Shown here one piece after another: positions 32,190 through 42,177 of a stretch of 64,000 nt of DNA. The DNA is from 2-02-FULL-66-14 sp964651335. Lineage in GTDB: Bacteria; Pseudomonadota; Gammaproteobacteria; Burkholderiales; SG8-39. The notes under the pieces are model-generated. The model made no database searches. It worked only from the letters and a program-made list of their open reading frames with translations, and was not told where the DNA came from. How positions within the stretch are numbered: position 1 is the first letter of the stretch; every line of letters starts with the position of its first letter. Position numbers and translations under genes: made by a program. Location of the stretch: positions 52,265 through 116,264 of the forward strand of contig CAZYVT010000002.1 in NCBI GenBank assembly GCA_964651335.1. Reading direction: 5' to 3'.

Positions 32190-34754
32190 ATGACGGCGAT
32201 GAAACCCGAGGCGCCAACGCCCGTCGATTCTCTGGCGGCGCACACGCCGATGATGCAGCAGTACCTGCGCATCAAGGCGCAGCACCCGGAGATCTTGCTG
32301 TTCTACCGGATGGGCGATTTCTACGAGGTGTTCTACGAGGACGCGGAAAAGGCGTCCCGCCTGCTCGACATCACGCTCACTTCGCGCGGCGTCTCGGCGG
32401 GCGCTCCGGTGAAGATGGCCGGCGTCCCCTACCACTCGGTGGAACAGTACCTCGCGAAGCTGGTGAAGCTGGGCGAATCGGTGGCGATCTGCGAGCAGAT
32501 CGGCGATCCCAGCACCGCGAAAGGCCCGGTCGAGCGGCAAGTCACGCGCATCGTCACGCCCGGCACGCTCACCGACTCCGCACTGCTCGACGAAAGGGCA
32601 GACAACGTCTTGCTCGCGCTGCATGCGGAAAAGGCTGCCGTCGGCCTTGCGTGGCTCTCGCTCGCAAGCGGAGAACTGCGGGTTTCCGAAATCGCGCCGC
32701 AAGCGCTCGCCAATGAACTCAGCCGCATTTCGCCGAATGAGGTCTTGGCCGCGGACGGAGTCGAGGTCGATAGCTTCTTCGTCACGCGCGTGCCGGCATG
32801 GCATTTCGACTTCGAGGCGGGACGATCGAAACTGCTGGCGCAGCTCGGAGCCGCGACGCTCGCGGGCTACGGATGCGAGGATCTGCACCCGGCGATCGCC
32901 GCCTGCGGGGCGCTGCTCGAATATGCAAGGAAGACCCAGGGCCAGGCGCTCGCGCACGTCAATGCGGTCCTCGCCGAGCGCCCAGGTCAGTACCTGCGCA
33001 TGGACGCGGCGACGCGTCGCAACCTCGAAATCACCGAGACGCTGCGCGGCGGGCCCGAGCCGACGCTCTTCTCATTGCTGGACGAATGCGCCACCGGCAT
33101 GGGCAGTCGGCTGCTACGCCACTGGCTGCATCATCCGCTGCGCGACCGCGCTGCCCTGGCCGCGCGCCACGAGTCGGTGGAGCTGCTTGACCGTGCCACA
33201 CCCGACATTCATGCGGTGCTGCGCCGCTTTGCCGACCTCGAGCGCATCGCTTCGCGCATCGCGCTGAAGGGCGCGCGGCCGCGCGACCTGTCCGCGTTAC
33301 GGGATAGCCTCGCGTTACTTGCTGAATTGGTGAATGCGGTCCCGCCAGAACGTAACGAATTGCTCGCGCAGCTTGCTGCCGACCTGGAAACGCCGCACGA
33401 ATCCCTCGATCTCCTGCGCCGCGCGATCGCCGCGGAACCGTCCGCGGTGCTCCGCGAAGGCGGGGTGATCGCCGGGCGGTATTCCGCAGAGCTGGACGAG
33501 CTGCGAGCGCTGCAATCCAACGCGGGCGAATTCCTCGTCGCGCTCGAAGCGCGCGAGCGCGAGCGCACAGGGATTCCGAACCTGCGCGTTGCGTACAACC
33601 ACGTGCACGGCTACTACATCGAAGTCTCCAATGCCCACGCGACGAAAGTGCCGGACGATTACCGCCGCAGGCAGACCCTGAAGAATGCCGAGCGCTACAT
33701 CACGCCCGAACTGAAGGCGTTCGAGGACAAGGCGCTCTCGGCGCGCGACCGGGCGCTCGCGCTGGAGAAGTCGCTCTACGACGAGTTGCTCGAAGCGCTG
33801 CTCGCGCACCTGCCGCGCCTGCAGCGCGTGGCGCGCGCGCTCGCGCAGCTAGACGTGCTCTGCTGCTTCGCCCGGGTGGCGGCGCAGCGCGGCTACTGCC
33901 GGCCGCAGTTCGCCGATGAAACGTTGATTGAAATCGAGGCCGGCCGCCATCCAGTGGTCGAATCGCGCATCGAGCGTTTCATCGCCAACGATTGCCGGCT
34001 TTCGCCCGCGCGGCAGCTGCTGCTCGTGACCGGCCCCAACATGGGCGGCAAATCTACGTACATGCGGCAGGCTGCGTTGATCGCGCTGCTGGCGCATGCC
34101 GGTTCGTTTGTTCCGGCAAGATCCGCCCGGCTCGGTCCGATCGACCAGATCTTCACCCGGATCGGCGCCGCAGACGATCTCGCCGGCGGCAGTTCCACCT
34201 TCATGGTCGAGATGACCGAAAGCGCATGCATTCTGCACAACGCCACGGCGCGGAGCCTGGTGCTGGTGGACGAGGTCGGCCGCGGCACTTCGACATTCGA
34301 CGGCCTGGCGCTCGCCTGGGCGATCGCGCGCCACCTCGTGGAGCGGAACAAGTCGCTCACGCTCTTCGCGACGCATTACTTCGAGCTCACGCGCCTGGCG
34401 CTCGAGTACCGCGAGGTGGCGAACGTGCATCTGGACGCCGTCGAGCACAAGGACAGCATCGTGTTCCTGCACGCGGTCGAGGAGGGCCCCGCCTCGCAGA
34501 GCTACGGCCTGCAGGTCGCAGGGCTCGCCGGCGTGCCCAAACCGGTAATCCGGCAGGCGCGGAAATATCTCGAATTGCTGGAGCAACAGAGCCTTTCGCG
34601 CGGCGGGCAGGACGACCTTTTCGCCGGAGCTTCGCGCCAGGTGGAACCCGAGCCGCCGGCAGACCCGCTGCGCGACGAGCTGGCGAAAATCAACCCGGAT
34701 GAGTTCTCGCCGCGCGAGGCCCTCGAGCTGCTTTACCGACTGAAAAAGATCTAG
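32190..34754 (+). CDS. mutS: DNA mismatch repair protein MutS
   Basis: This protein of about 854 aa has all MutS domains: the mismatch-binding N-terminus (Y-R-M-G-D-F-Y-E-V-F-Y-E-D with the Phe-x-Glu element), the connector and lever, and the ATPase. The ATPase has Walker A G-P-N-M-G-G-K-S-T and Walker B D-E-V-G-R-G-T-S-T-F-D-G. The tail ends with a helix-turn-helix and a short C-terminal segment. It recognises mismatches and recruits MutL. The start is either 32190 or the ATG three codons later (32199); neither has a strong ribosome binding site. Confidence 0.97.
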   Translation: MTAMKPEAPTPVDSLAAHTPMMQQYLRIKAQHPEILLFYRMGDFYEVFYEDAEKASRLLDITLTSRGVSAGAPVKMAGVPYHSVEQYLAKLVKLGESVAICEQIGDPSTAKGPVERQVTRIVTPGTLTDSALLDERADNVLLALHAEKAAVGLAWLSLASGELRVSEIAPQALANELSRISPNEVLAADGVEVDSFFVTRVPAWHFDFEAGRSKLLAQLGAATLAGYGCEDLHPAIAACGALLEYARKTQGQALAHVNAVLAERPGQYLRMDAATRRNLEITETLRGGPEPTLFSLLDECATGMGSRLLRHWLHHPLRDRAALAARHESVELLDRATPDIHAVLRRFADLERIASRIALKGARPRDLSALRDSLALLAELVNAVPPERNELLAQLAADLETPHESLDLLRRAIAAEPSAVLREGGVIAGRYSAELDELRALQSNAGEFLVALEARERERTGIPNLRVAYNHVHGYYIEVSNAHATKVPDDYRRRQTLKNAERYITPELKAFEDKALSARDRALALEKSLYDELLEALLAHLPRLQRVARALAQLDVLCCFARVAAQRGYCRPQFADETLIEIEAGRHPVVESRIERFIANDCRLSPARQLLLVTGPNMGGKSTYMRQAALIALLAHAGSFVPARSARLGPIDQIFTRIGAADDLAGGSSTFMVEMTESACILHNATARSLVLVDEVGRGTSTFDGLALAWAIARHLVERNKSLTLFATHYFELTRLALEYREVANVHLDAVEHKDSIVFLHAVEEGPASQSYGLQVAGLAGVPKPVIRQARKYLELLEQQSLSRGGQDDLFAGASRQVEPEPPADPLRDELAKINPDEFSPREALELLYRLKKI

Positions 34755-34951
34755 TGATTCCCCGCAAGGCCCCTCGGACATCAGGACCGATCCGGCGTTC
34801 GATCCGCGAGCTTGATCATGGCCCGACCCCTCCCATTCGCGCCTTCTAAGAACAATCCACGCGAGCCGGATTGATGGAGGGCAAGGACGAACTTGCGCGG
34901 AGCAGCCGGCGAGATCGGTATTGATCCAGGTCAAGAGATGGCGCGAGAGGC

Positions 34952-34968
34952 AGGCGAAACTTTCGCCT
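34952..34968. promoter_or_regulatory. Palindrome upstream of the pps-like operon (candidate operator)
   Basis: AGGCGAAACTTTCGCCT is a perfect 8-bp inverted repeat around one central base, 42 nt upstream of the first pps-like start. It lies in a 256-nt region (34755-35010) that has no gene and ends with a strong AGGAGG ribosome binding site. A regulator site or a transcript hairpin are both possible. I could not find a clear sigma-54 or sigma-70 promoter in this stretch. Confidence 0.45.
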
Positions 34969-35010
34969 CGCCCCATTTCAACGAACCCGTGATCAGGAGG
35001 AGGCATTCCA

Positions 35011-36846
35011 ATGAAATTTCCGATTCCGCACGACGTCAAGGCCAAAACGATCCCCGGTACCGAAGGCTGGGAGCGGATGTATCCGTACCAGTACCAGTTC
35101 GTCACCGACGATCCCGTACGCAACAAGTACGAGAAGGACACGTTCTGGTTCTACGACGGGCTGCACTACCCCGAGCCGCTCTACCCATTCGACACCATCT
35201 GGGACGAAGCCTGGTATCTGGCCCTCTCCCAGTTCAACAACCGGATCTTCATGGTGCCTCCGGTGCGCGGCGTCGACCACCGCATCATCAACGGCTATGT
35301 GTACATCTCGCCGGTGCCGGTGAAGGACCCCGCGGAGATCGGCAGTCGCGTGCCGAACTTCATGGAGCGCGCCGGCTACTACTACAAGAACTGGGACGCG
35401 CTCGAGGCCAAGTGGAAAGTGAAGATGGAGGCCACGATTCGCGAGCTGGAGGCGGTCAAGATCCCGCGCCTGCAGGACATGGAGGACATGGCGGTGGTGA
35501 CCGACGCCATCGGCGAATCGAAGGGCTACCACCTGCTGAAGAACTACGATGACCTGATCAACCTGGGCATCAAGTGCTGGCAGTACCACTTCGAGTTTCT
35601 CAACCTCGGCTACGCCGCCTACGTCTTCTTCCTCGAATTTGCGCAGAAGCTCTTCCCGAGCATTCCGGCGCAGCGCGTGACGCAGATGATCTCGGGCATC
35701 GACGTGATCATGTATCAGCCCGACGAGGAGCTGAAGAAGCTGGCCAGGAAAGCCGTCGAGCTGGGCGTCGACCCGGTGGTCACTTTCAGCCGGGAATGGA
35801 CGCAGGTCGAGGCGGCGCTGAAGAAACTGCCCAAGGGGGTGGAGTGGCTCACCTCGCTCGATCTGGCGCGCGAGCCCTGGTTCAACATTTCCACCGGCAC
35901 CGGCTGGTACCACCAAGATCGCTCGTGGAACGACCAGATGAACGTGCCGCTTTCCGGCATCGCCACCTACATCGGGAAAGTCAAGCAGGGGGTGTCAATC
36001 AATCGTCCGACAGAGAAGGTGCGTGCCGAGCGCGACCGGATTACCGCCGAGTACCGCGGCCTGATCGAGAAAGAAGAGGATCGCAAGCAGTTCGACGAAC
36101 TGCTCGGCTGCGCCAAGACGGTGTTCCCCTACGTGGAGAACCACCTGTTCTACGTCGAGCACTGGTTCCACTCCGTGTTCTGGAACAAGGTGCGCGAGGT
36201 CGGCGTGATCATGAAGGAGCACGGCGTGATCGAGGACGTCGAGGACATCTGGCTGCTGCGCCGCGACGAGATCAAGTCGGCGCTGTGGGACATCGTCACG
36301 GCCTGGGCCACCGGCGTCACGCCGCGCGGCACCAAGACCTGGCCGAAGGAAATCGTCTGGCGCAAGGGCGTGATGCAGAAGTTCAAGGAGTGGAATGCTC
36401 CGCCCGCGATCGGCACCGCGCCTGAAGTGATCCAGGAACCCTTCACCATCGTCCTCTGGGGCGTCACCAACAAGTCGCTCGCCGATTGGGCGGCGGTGCA
36501 GGAGGTCAAGGATCCGGCCAGCATCAAGGAGTTGAAGGGCTTCGCGGGCAGTCCCGGCATCATCGAAGGCAAGGCGCGCGTGTGCAAGACGGTGAGCGAG
36601 GTCGGCCAGTTGCTCGAGGGCGAGATCCTTGTCGCTCCGACCACCTCGCCTTCGTGGGCGCCGGCCTTCGCGAAGATCGGGGCCTGCGTCACGGACGTCG
36701 GCGGTGTGATGAGCCATGCCGCGATCGTCTGCCGCGAGTACGGCCTGCCGGCGGTGGTCGGCACCGGGCATGCGACGAAGATCATCAAGACGGGAATGAT
36801 GCTGCGTGTCGACGGCTCGACCGGCGCAGTCACCATCGCGCGCTGA
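35011..36846 (+). CDS. ppsA: Phenylphosphate synthase-like subunit 1 (PEP-utilising phosphohistidine domain)
   Basis: This 611-aa protein (about 70 kDa) ends with a PEP-utilising-enzyme mobile domain. G-G-V-M-S-H-A-A-I-V-C-R-E-Y-G-L-P-A-V-V-G carries catalytic histidine H569. It has no ATP-grasp domain. The first 490 residues have few catalytic motifs that I recognise and are rich in Trp, Tyr and acidic residues. Size and domain order match protein 1 of Thauera phenylphosphate synthase, which phosphorylates phenol from ATP through a phosphohistidine. AGGAGG precedes the start at 35011. The next gene supplies the missing ATP-binding domain. The true phenolic substrate is not known. Confidence 0.8.
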   Translation: MKFPIPHDVKAKTIPGTEGWERMYPYQYQFVTDDPVRNKYEKDTFWFYDGLHYPEPLYPFDTIWDEAWYLALSQFNNRIFMVPPVRGVDHRIINGYVYISPVPVKDPAEIGSRVPNFMERAGYYYKNWDALEAKWKVKMEATIRELEAVKIPRLQDMEDMAVVTDAIGESKGYHLLKNYDDLINLGIKCWQYHFEFLNLGYAAYVFFLEFAQKLFPSIPAQRVTQMISGIDVIMYQPDEELKKLARKAVELGVDPVVTFSREWTQVEAALKKLPKGVEWLTSLDLAREPWFNISTGTGWYHQDRSWNDQMNVPLSGIATYIGKVKQGVSINRPTEKVRAERDRITAEYRGLIEKEEDRKQFDELLGCAKTVFPYVENHLFYVEHWFHSVFWNKVREVGVIMKEHGVIEDVEDIWLLRRDEIKSALWDIVTAWATGVTPRGTKTWPKEIVWRKGVMQKFKEWNAPPAIGTAPEVIQEPFTIVLWGVTNKSLADWAAVQEVKDPASIKELKGFAGSPGIIEGKARVCKTVSEVGQLLEGEILVAPTTSPSWAPAFAKIGACVTDVGGVMSHAAIVCREYGLPAVVGTGHATKIIKTGMMLRVDGSTGAVTIAR

Positions 36847-36849
36847 GCG

Positions 36850-37983
<1,134 letters not shown>

Positions 37984-38033
37984 CGCAGCGCCGCCACGGT
38001 TTTCAGATCATCCGCAACGCCAACGGAGCAATC

Positions 38034-39545
38034 ATGAACGCAGGTACCGAAGTCAGGCCCATCGACGATATCCGCAGCTACATCGCGGCCTGCGAGGCGC
38101 ACGGGCAGCTCCACCGCGTGAAGGCCGAGGTGGACTGGAAGTTCGAGCTGTGCCACATCTCGAAGGTGAACGAAGAGCAAAAGGGGCCCGCGCTCCTGTA
38201 CGAGAACGTGAAGGGCTACGACATCCCGGTGTTCACCAGCGCCTTCACCACGCCGCAGCGGCTGGCGATCGCACTCGAGCAGGATCCGTCGCTGTCGATG
38301 AGCCAACTGTCCAAGAAGTGGATGCAGCTCACCACCAAGCAGATGGTCAAGCCGCGCACCGTCGACGACCCCTCGGTGATGGAAAACGTGCTCACGGGCG
38401 ACAAGATCGACATCAACATGTTTCCCAGCCCGTGGTTCTACCCGGACGACGGCGGGCGCTTCTTCGTCACCTCCGGCTTCCTCGTGACGAAGGACCCGGA
38501 TACGGGCTGGACCAACCTCGGCACCTATCGCGCGCAGGTGCTCGGCAAGGACATCCTCGGCTCGCAGATCATCAAGGGCAAGCACGGCGACATGCACATG
38601 AAGAAGTACCAGGAACGCGGCGAGCTGATGCCCGCGGCGTACGTCGTGGGCTGCGATCCGGTGCTATTCCTCGCGTCCTCGACTCTGGTCTCGGCGCAGA
38701 CCGACGAGTACGACATCGCCGGGTCGCTGCGCGGCCGGCCGGTGCCGGTGTTCAAGTCCGACCTCACCGGCCTCACGCTGCCCGCCAATGCCGAAATCAT
38801 CGCGGAGGGCTGGATCGACCCGAACGAGCTGATGGACGAGGGCCCGTTCGGCGAGTACACCGGCTACTACTCCGGCAACAAGGGCAAGGACTATCCGAAG
38901 CCGGTGCTACGCGTGAAGCGCATCCTCCACCGCAACAAGCCGGTGTTCTGGGCGACCACGGTGGGCAAGCCGATCAACGACATCCACATGATCCAGTCGC
39001 TCAACCGCACCGCAACGCTGTGGTACGACCTGGAGACCATGAAGGTGCCGGGCATCCAGAGCGTTTACATTCCGCCCGAAGCCTGCGGCCGGTTCTGGGT
39101 GGTGGTCTCGGTGAAGCAGATGTATCCGGGGCACTCGAACCACGTCGGCCATGCGGTGATCGCGAGCACGACCGGGCACTACGGCGTCAAGGGCGTCATC
39201 ACGGTGGACCACGACATCGCCGCCGACGACTGGGACCGCATCTGGTGGGCGCTCGCGACCCGCTTCGATCCGAAGCGCTCTGCGCAGATCATCGACCGCG
39301 GCCGCTCCACGCCGCTCGACCCGGGCCTGCCGATCGAGGCGCGCGAGATCACCAGCCGCATCCTGCTCGATGCCTGCACGCCATTCGAGTGGAAGAACAA
39401 GCCGGACGAAATCTGGATGGACCGCGCGGTGCTGCAGAAGGTGTCGGACCGCTGGAACGAGTACGGCTTCAAGGGTCTGAGCCCGGTGGCCGATATGATC
39501 CCCCGGCTGACGCGGCCGGAGGTGAAGAAGGCGAAGGGCAAGTAA
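38034..39545 (+). CDS. UbiD-family (prenyl-FMN-dependent) carboxylase/decarboxylase, phenylphosphate carboxylase-like
   Basis: This 503-aa protein has the UbiD core. D-E-G-P-F-G-E-Y-T-G-Y-Y carries the Glu pair that acts in prenyl-FMN catalysis, and Q-S-L-N-R-T-A-T-L-W-Y-D and H-A-V-I-A-S-T follow. The size fits the alpha or beta subunits of phenylphosphate carboxylase (about 54 kDa). Directly after the pps-like pair, it likely carboxylates or decarboxylates the phosphorylated phenolic. Only one UbiD protein is present here, unlike the two in the classical enzyme, and no ppcC- or ppcD-like gene is seen. GGAG precedes the ATG. Confidence 0.88.
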   Translation: MNAGTEVRPIDDIRSYIAACEAHGQLHRVKAEVDWKFELCHISKVNEEQKGPALLYENVKGYDIPVFTSAFTTPQRLAIALEQDPSLSMSQLSKKWMQLTTKQMVKPRTVDDPSVMENVLTGDKIDINMFPSPWFYPDDGGRFFVTSGFLVTKDPDTGWTNLGTYRAQVLGKDILGSQIIKGKHGDMHMKKYQERGELMPAAYVVGCDPVLFLASSTLVSAQTDEYDIAGSLRGRPVPVFKSDLTGLTLPANAEIIAEGWIDPNELMDEGPFGEYTGYYSGNKGKDYPKPVLRVKRILHRNKPVFWATTVGKPINDIHMIQSLNRTATLWYDLETMKVPGIQSVYIPPEACGRFWVVVSVKQMYPGHSNHVGHAVIASTTGHYGVKGVITVDHDIAADDWDRIWWALATRFDPKRSAQIIDRGRSTPLDPGLPIEAREITSRILLDACTPFEWKNKPDEIWMDRAVLQKVSDRWNEYGFKGLSPVADMIPRLTRPEVKKAKGK

Positions 39546-40799
39546 GTGAAGGGGATCGTCGTCGTCTGCAATCTCGACACCCGCGGCGAGGACATCGTCT
39601 TCGTCAAGGAGTTGATACGCAAGCGGGGCCACGAGGCGATCCTGCTGGACTTCAGCATGGAGGAGCCGCCGCCCTTCCCCGGCGACATTCCTACCGAGGA
39701 AGTGGCGGCGCGCGGCGGGCTGCCGATCGAAGTGGTGCGCGAGAAGTATCGCTCCGACCGGGATACGGCCACGAACAATCAGATCAAGGGCGCAGCGGCG
39801 ATCGTCGACGAGCTGGTCGGGCAAGGCCGCGTGCACGGGATCATCGGCATCGGCGGCGGCACCGCCACGCTGGTCGCCACGTCGATCATGAAGCGGCTGC
39901 CGTTCGGCATGCCCAAGCTGATGGCCTCGCCGATGGCGGCGCACCCGGCCTACATCGACAAGTACGTCGGCACCCGCGACATCACGATGCACCACACGGT
40001 GCTCGACATCGTGAAGATGAATCCACTCCTGAAAGCGCAGATCATCAACGCGGTCGGCGCCATCTGCGGCATGGTCGAGATGACGCAAGGCACGAACATC
40101 GTCTTCGACAAGCCGTGCGTTGCGGTCTCCTCCTTCGGCTTCGGCGAGATGGCCGTGCAGACCGCGCTCGGCATGCTGGAGGAAGCCGGCTTCACGCCGA
40201 TCGTCTGCCACGCGCAAGGCAAGGGCGACAAGGCGATGGAGGAGATGATCCGCGACGGCGCCTTTCACGGGGTGCTTGATATTTGCACCGGCGGAGTCAT
40301 CGAACACCTGTTCAACGGCAACCGGGACCCCGGGCCGGACCGGCTGATGGCGGCCGTGGAGACCGGCATTCCGATGGTGCTGGCGCCCTGCGGCCTCGAC
40401 ATCCTGTCCTACGGCGGACGCGCGGACATGCTGGAGAAGACCAGGCATCGGCCGCAGTATGTGCAGGACGCGCTGCGCGTCCAGGTCCGCACCACCGCCG
40501 ACGAATTGCGCCAGGCGGCCGATGTGATCGCGGAGCGGCTCAACCGGGCCGAAGGGCCTTGGACCTTCCTCATTCCACTCAAAGGCTGGTCGTCGCTCGA
40601 CAAGGAGGGCCGTCCCATGTACGACCCGCTCGCCGATGCCGCCTTTGTGGCGCGGCTCAAGGAAAAGCTCGCCGATCGCAGTCGCGTCAAGGAAATCGAC
40701 CTGCACCTGTACACACCGGAGTTCGCTCGCGTCGCCGTCGACGAGTTCCTGCGTCTGTTCGAGAAGGCAAAGGCGCCAGCGCTGGCGGCAGCAGGATGA
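39546..40799 (+). CDS. UPF0261 / Tm-1-like ATP-binding domain protein
   Basis: This 417-aa protein begins with a GTG directly after the ubiD stop. It contains C-N-L-D-T-R-G-E-D-I and I-I-G-I-G-G-G-T-A-T-L-V-A-T (probable nucleotide-binding loop). F-G-F-G-E-M-A-V-Q-T-A-L and the C-terminal segment A-P-C-G-L-D-I-L-S-Y-G-G follow, all hallmarks of UPF0261. Plant Tm-1 has this domain; the bacterial biochemical role is unknown. Its place inside the pps/ubiD operon suggests a part in handling the phosphorylated aromatic or its acyl product. The ATGA overlap with the NUDIX gene indicates coupling. Confidence 0.85.
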   Translation: MKGIVVVCNLDTRGEDIVFVKELIRKRGHEAILLDFSMEEPPPFPGDIPTEEVAARGGLPIEVVREKYRSDRDTATNNQIKGAAAIVDELVGQGRVHGIIGIGGGTATLVATSIMKRLPFGMPKLMASPMAAHPAYIDKYVGTRDITMHHTVLDIVKMNPLLKAQIINAVGAICGMVEMTQGTNIVFDKPCVAVSSFGFGEMAVQTALGMLEEAGFTPIVCHAQGKGDKAMEEMIRDGAFHGVLDICTGGVIEHLFNGNRDPGPDRLMAAVETGIPMVLAPCGLDILSYGGRADMLEKTRHRPQYVQDALRVQVRTTADELRQAADVIAERLNRAEGPWTFLIPLKGWSSLDKEGRPMYDPLADAAFVARLKEKLADRSRVKEIDLHLYTPEFARVAVDEFLRLFEKAKAPALAAAG

Positions 40800-41341
40800 C
40801 CCGCCCATGGCCCATCATCGCCTCCGAGCCGGTCTTCGACGCGGGATTGTTCAGGGTAACGAAGGACCGTGCGTGCTCGCCGCGCACCGGCGGGGAGCGG
40901 GATTTCTACCTGCTCCACATGGTGGACTGGCTGATGGCGGTGCCGTTGACCGTGGATGGAAAACTGGTCATGGTGAGGCAGTATCGCCACGGCTCGCGCG
41001 CGACCAGCCTGGAGGTGCCGGGCGGTCTCCACGACGGCGCAGGCGAGCAACCCGAACAGGGCGCGGCGCGCGAACTGGCAGAGGAGACGGGCTACGGCGG
41101 CGGGGAATTCAGCTTGCTCGGCGAGTTGCGGCCGCAGCCGGCGCTGATGTCGAACCGGGTTCGGATCTACCTGGCAAAGGGAGTACGCAAGACGGCCGAA
41201 GCAAGGCCCGACGCGGGCGAGGACATCGAGGTGGTGCTGCTCGAACGGCGCGAAGTCCCCGAGCGAATTGCAGGCGGCGAGATCAACAACGCGATGACCG
41301 TCGCCGCGCTGGCGCTGGCGAGTTTCGGCGGTCATCTATGA
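40796..41341 (+). CDS. NUDIX hydrolase (ADP-ribose pyrophosphatase-like)
   Basis: This 181-aa protein carries the NUDIX box as V-P-G-G-L-H-D-G-A-G-E...G-A-A-R-E-L-A-E-E-T-G-Y. The catalytic R-E-L-A-E-E part is intact, but one extra residue appears to lie between the first Gly and Glu. The rest resembles ADP-ribose pyrophosphatase-type enzymes (V-M-V-R-Q-Y-R-H-G). It starts by ATGA overlap with the UPF0261 gene. It may clear a nucleotide by-product of the ATP-dependent pathway; this is a guess from position. Confidence 0.85.
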   Translation: MTRPWPIIASEPVFDAGLFRVTKDRACSPRTGGERDFYLLHMVDWLMAVPLTVDGKLVMVRQYRHGSRATSLEVPGGLHDGAGEQPEQGAARELAEETGYGGGEFSLLGELRPQPALMSNRVRIYLAKGVRKTAEARPDAGEDIEVVLLERREVPERIAGGEINNAMTVAALALASFGGHL

Positions 41342-41354
41342 AGGAGCGGCGGCA

Positions 41355-42038
41355 ATGATGGTGCGCAACTGGATGCAGGCCAACCCGATGACCATTCCGG
41401 GCGACATGCTCGTATCGGAAGCGAAGCGTTTGCTCAGCGAGAACAACCTGCACGCGCTTCCGGTGGTGGAGGATGGCAAGCTGCGCGGCCTGGTGACGCG
41501 GGCCAACCTGCTGCGCACCGGGCATTTCGTGCTGCGCACGCAGAACCAGGACGAGTTCAACTTCTTCGCCACCCGGCTCAAGGTCAAGGACATCATGGTG
41601 CGCAATCCGGCCACGGTGCAGGGCAGCGACACCATGGAGCACTGCCTGCTCAAAGGCCAGGAACTGGGCGTGGCGCAGTTCCCGGTGCTGGACGGCGAGC
41701 GCGTGGTGGGCGTCATATCCGCCAACGAGATCTTTCAGCTCGCGGCGCATTGCCTGGGCGCGTGGGAGCGGCGCAGCGGTGTGACGCTCGCGCCTGTGAA
41801 ACTCGGCCCCGGCGTGCTGGGCCGGATTGCCGACGTGGCCGAGGGCGCGGGCGCAGCGCTGCAGGCCTTGTATCCGATCGGCCGGCACGATGGCCAATCC
41901 GATGCCGGCTACCCCGAGAAGAAGATCATCATCCGTTTCCATGCGAGGGAGGTGCGGGACGTCATCTCCGCGCTGGAAGCGGCGGGTTTCCCGGTGATCG
42001 AATCGGTCGAAGTGAAGCGGCCGGCGATGGCGGCCTGA
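41355..42038 (+). CDS. ppsC: CBS-CBS-ACT protein, phenylphosphate synthase subunit 3-like
   Basis: This 227-aa protein (about 24 kDa) has two CBS motifs: residues 1-60 (W-M-Q-A-N-P-M-T-I, then A-L-P-V-V-E-D-G-K-L-R-G-L-V-T) and 75-135 (D-I-M-V-R-N-P-A-T-V, then F-P-V-L-D-G-E-R-V-V-G-V-I). The C-terminal part (about 140-220) looks like an ACT domain (I-I-I-R-F-H-A-R-E). Protein 3 of Thauera phenylphosphate synthase is also a 24-kDa CBS protein that stimulates the enzyme. AAGGAG precedes the ATG. The likely ligands are adenine nucleotides; not proven here. Confidence 0.78.
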   Translation: MMVRNWMQANPMTIPGDMLVSEAKRLLSENNLHALPVVEDGKLRGLVTRANLLRTGHFVLRTQNQDEFNFFATRLKVKDIMVRNPATVQGSDTMEHCLLKGQELGVAQFPVLDGERVVGVISANEIFQLAAHCLGAWERRSGVTLAPVKLGPGVLGRIADVAEGAGAALQALYPIGRHDGQSDAGYPEKKIIIRFHAREVRDVISALEAAGFPVIESVEVKRPAMAA

Positions 42039-42042
42039 ACGC

Positions 42043-42177
42043 GTGGCAAACAAACGACGAGGGGCGCGAAACACGAGCCTGCCACTACTGGTAGCGATCA
42101 CCGGCGCGTCGGGCGTGGTTTACGGCGTGGAGCTGCTCCGCGTGATTGATCTGATTCGGGAGCTGAAGAAAATCTAG
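42043..42177 (+). pseudogene. ubiX: Truncated ubiX (flavin prenyltransferase) remnant
   Basis: A 44-codon frame starting at GTG 42043, 4 nt after the ppsC-like stop, encodes L-P-L-L-V-A-I-T-G-A-S-G-V-V-Y-G-V-E-L-L-R-V. This is the N-terminal flavin-binding motif of UbiX. After that the frame jumps to I-D-L-I-R-E-L-K-K-I and stops at TAG, whereas a complete UbiX has about 190 residues. About 150 codons are missing, so it cannot be a working prenyltransferase. An internal deletion or a replaced 3' end would both fit. A functional ubiX must be encoded elsewhere if the UbiD enzyme is active. Confidence 0.75.

Noticed and set aside
34818..34874. An 18-codon frame beginning ATG in the leader of the pps-like operon.
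   Set aside because: No ribosome binding site, no attenuation structure and no conserved residues visible.
38907..40808. A 633-codon minus-strand frame opposite ubiD and UPF0261.
   Set aside because: Asp/His/Val-rich reverse translation of real genes.
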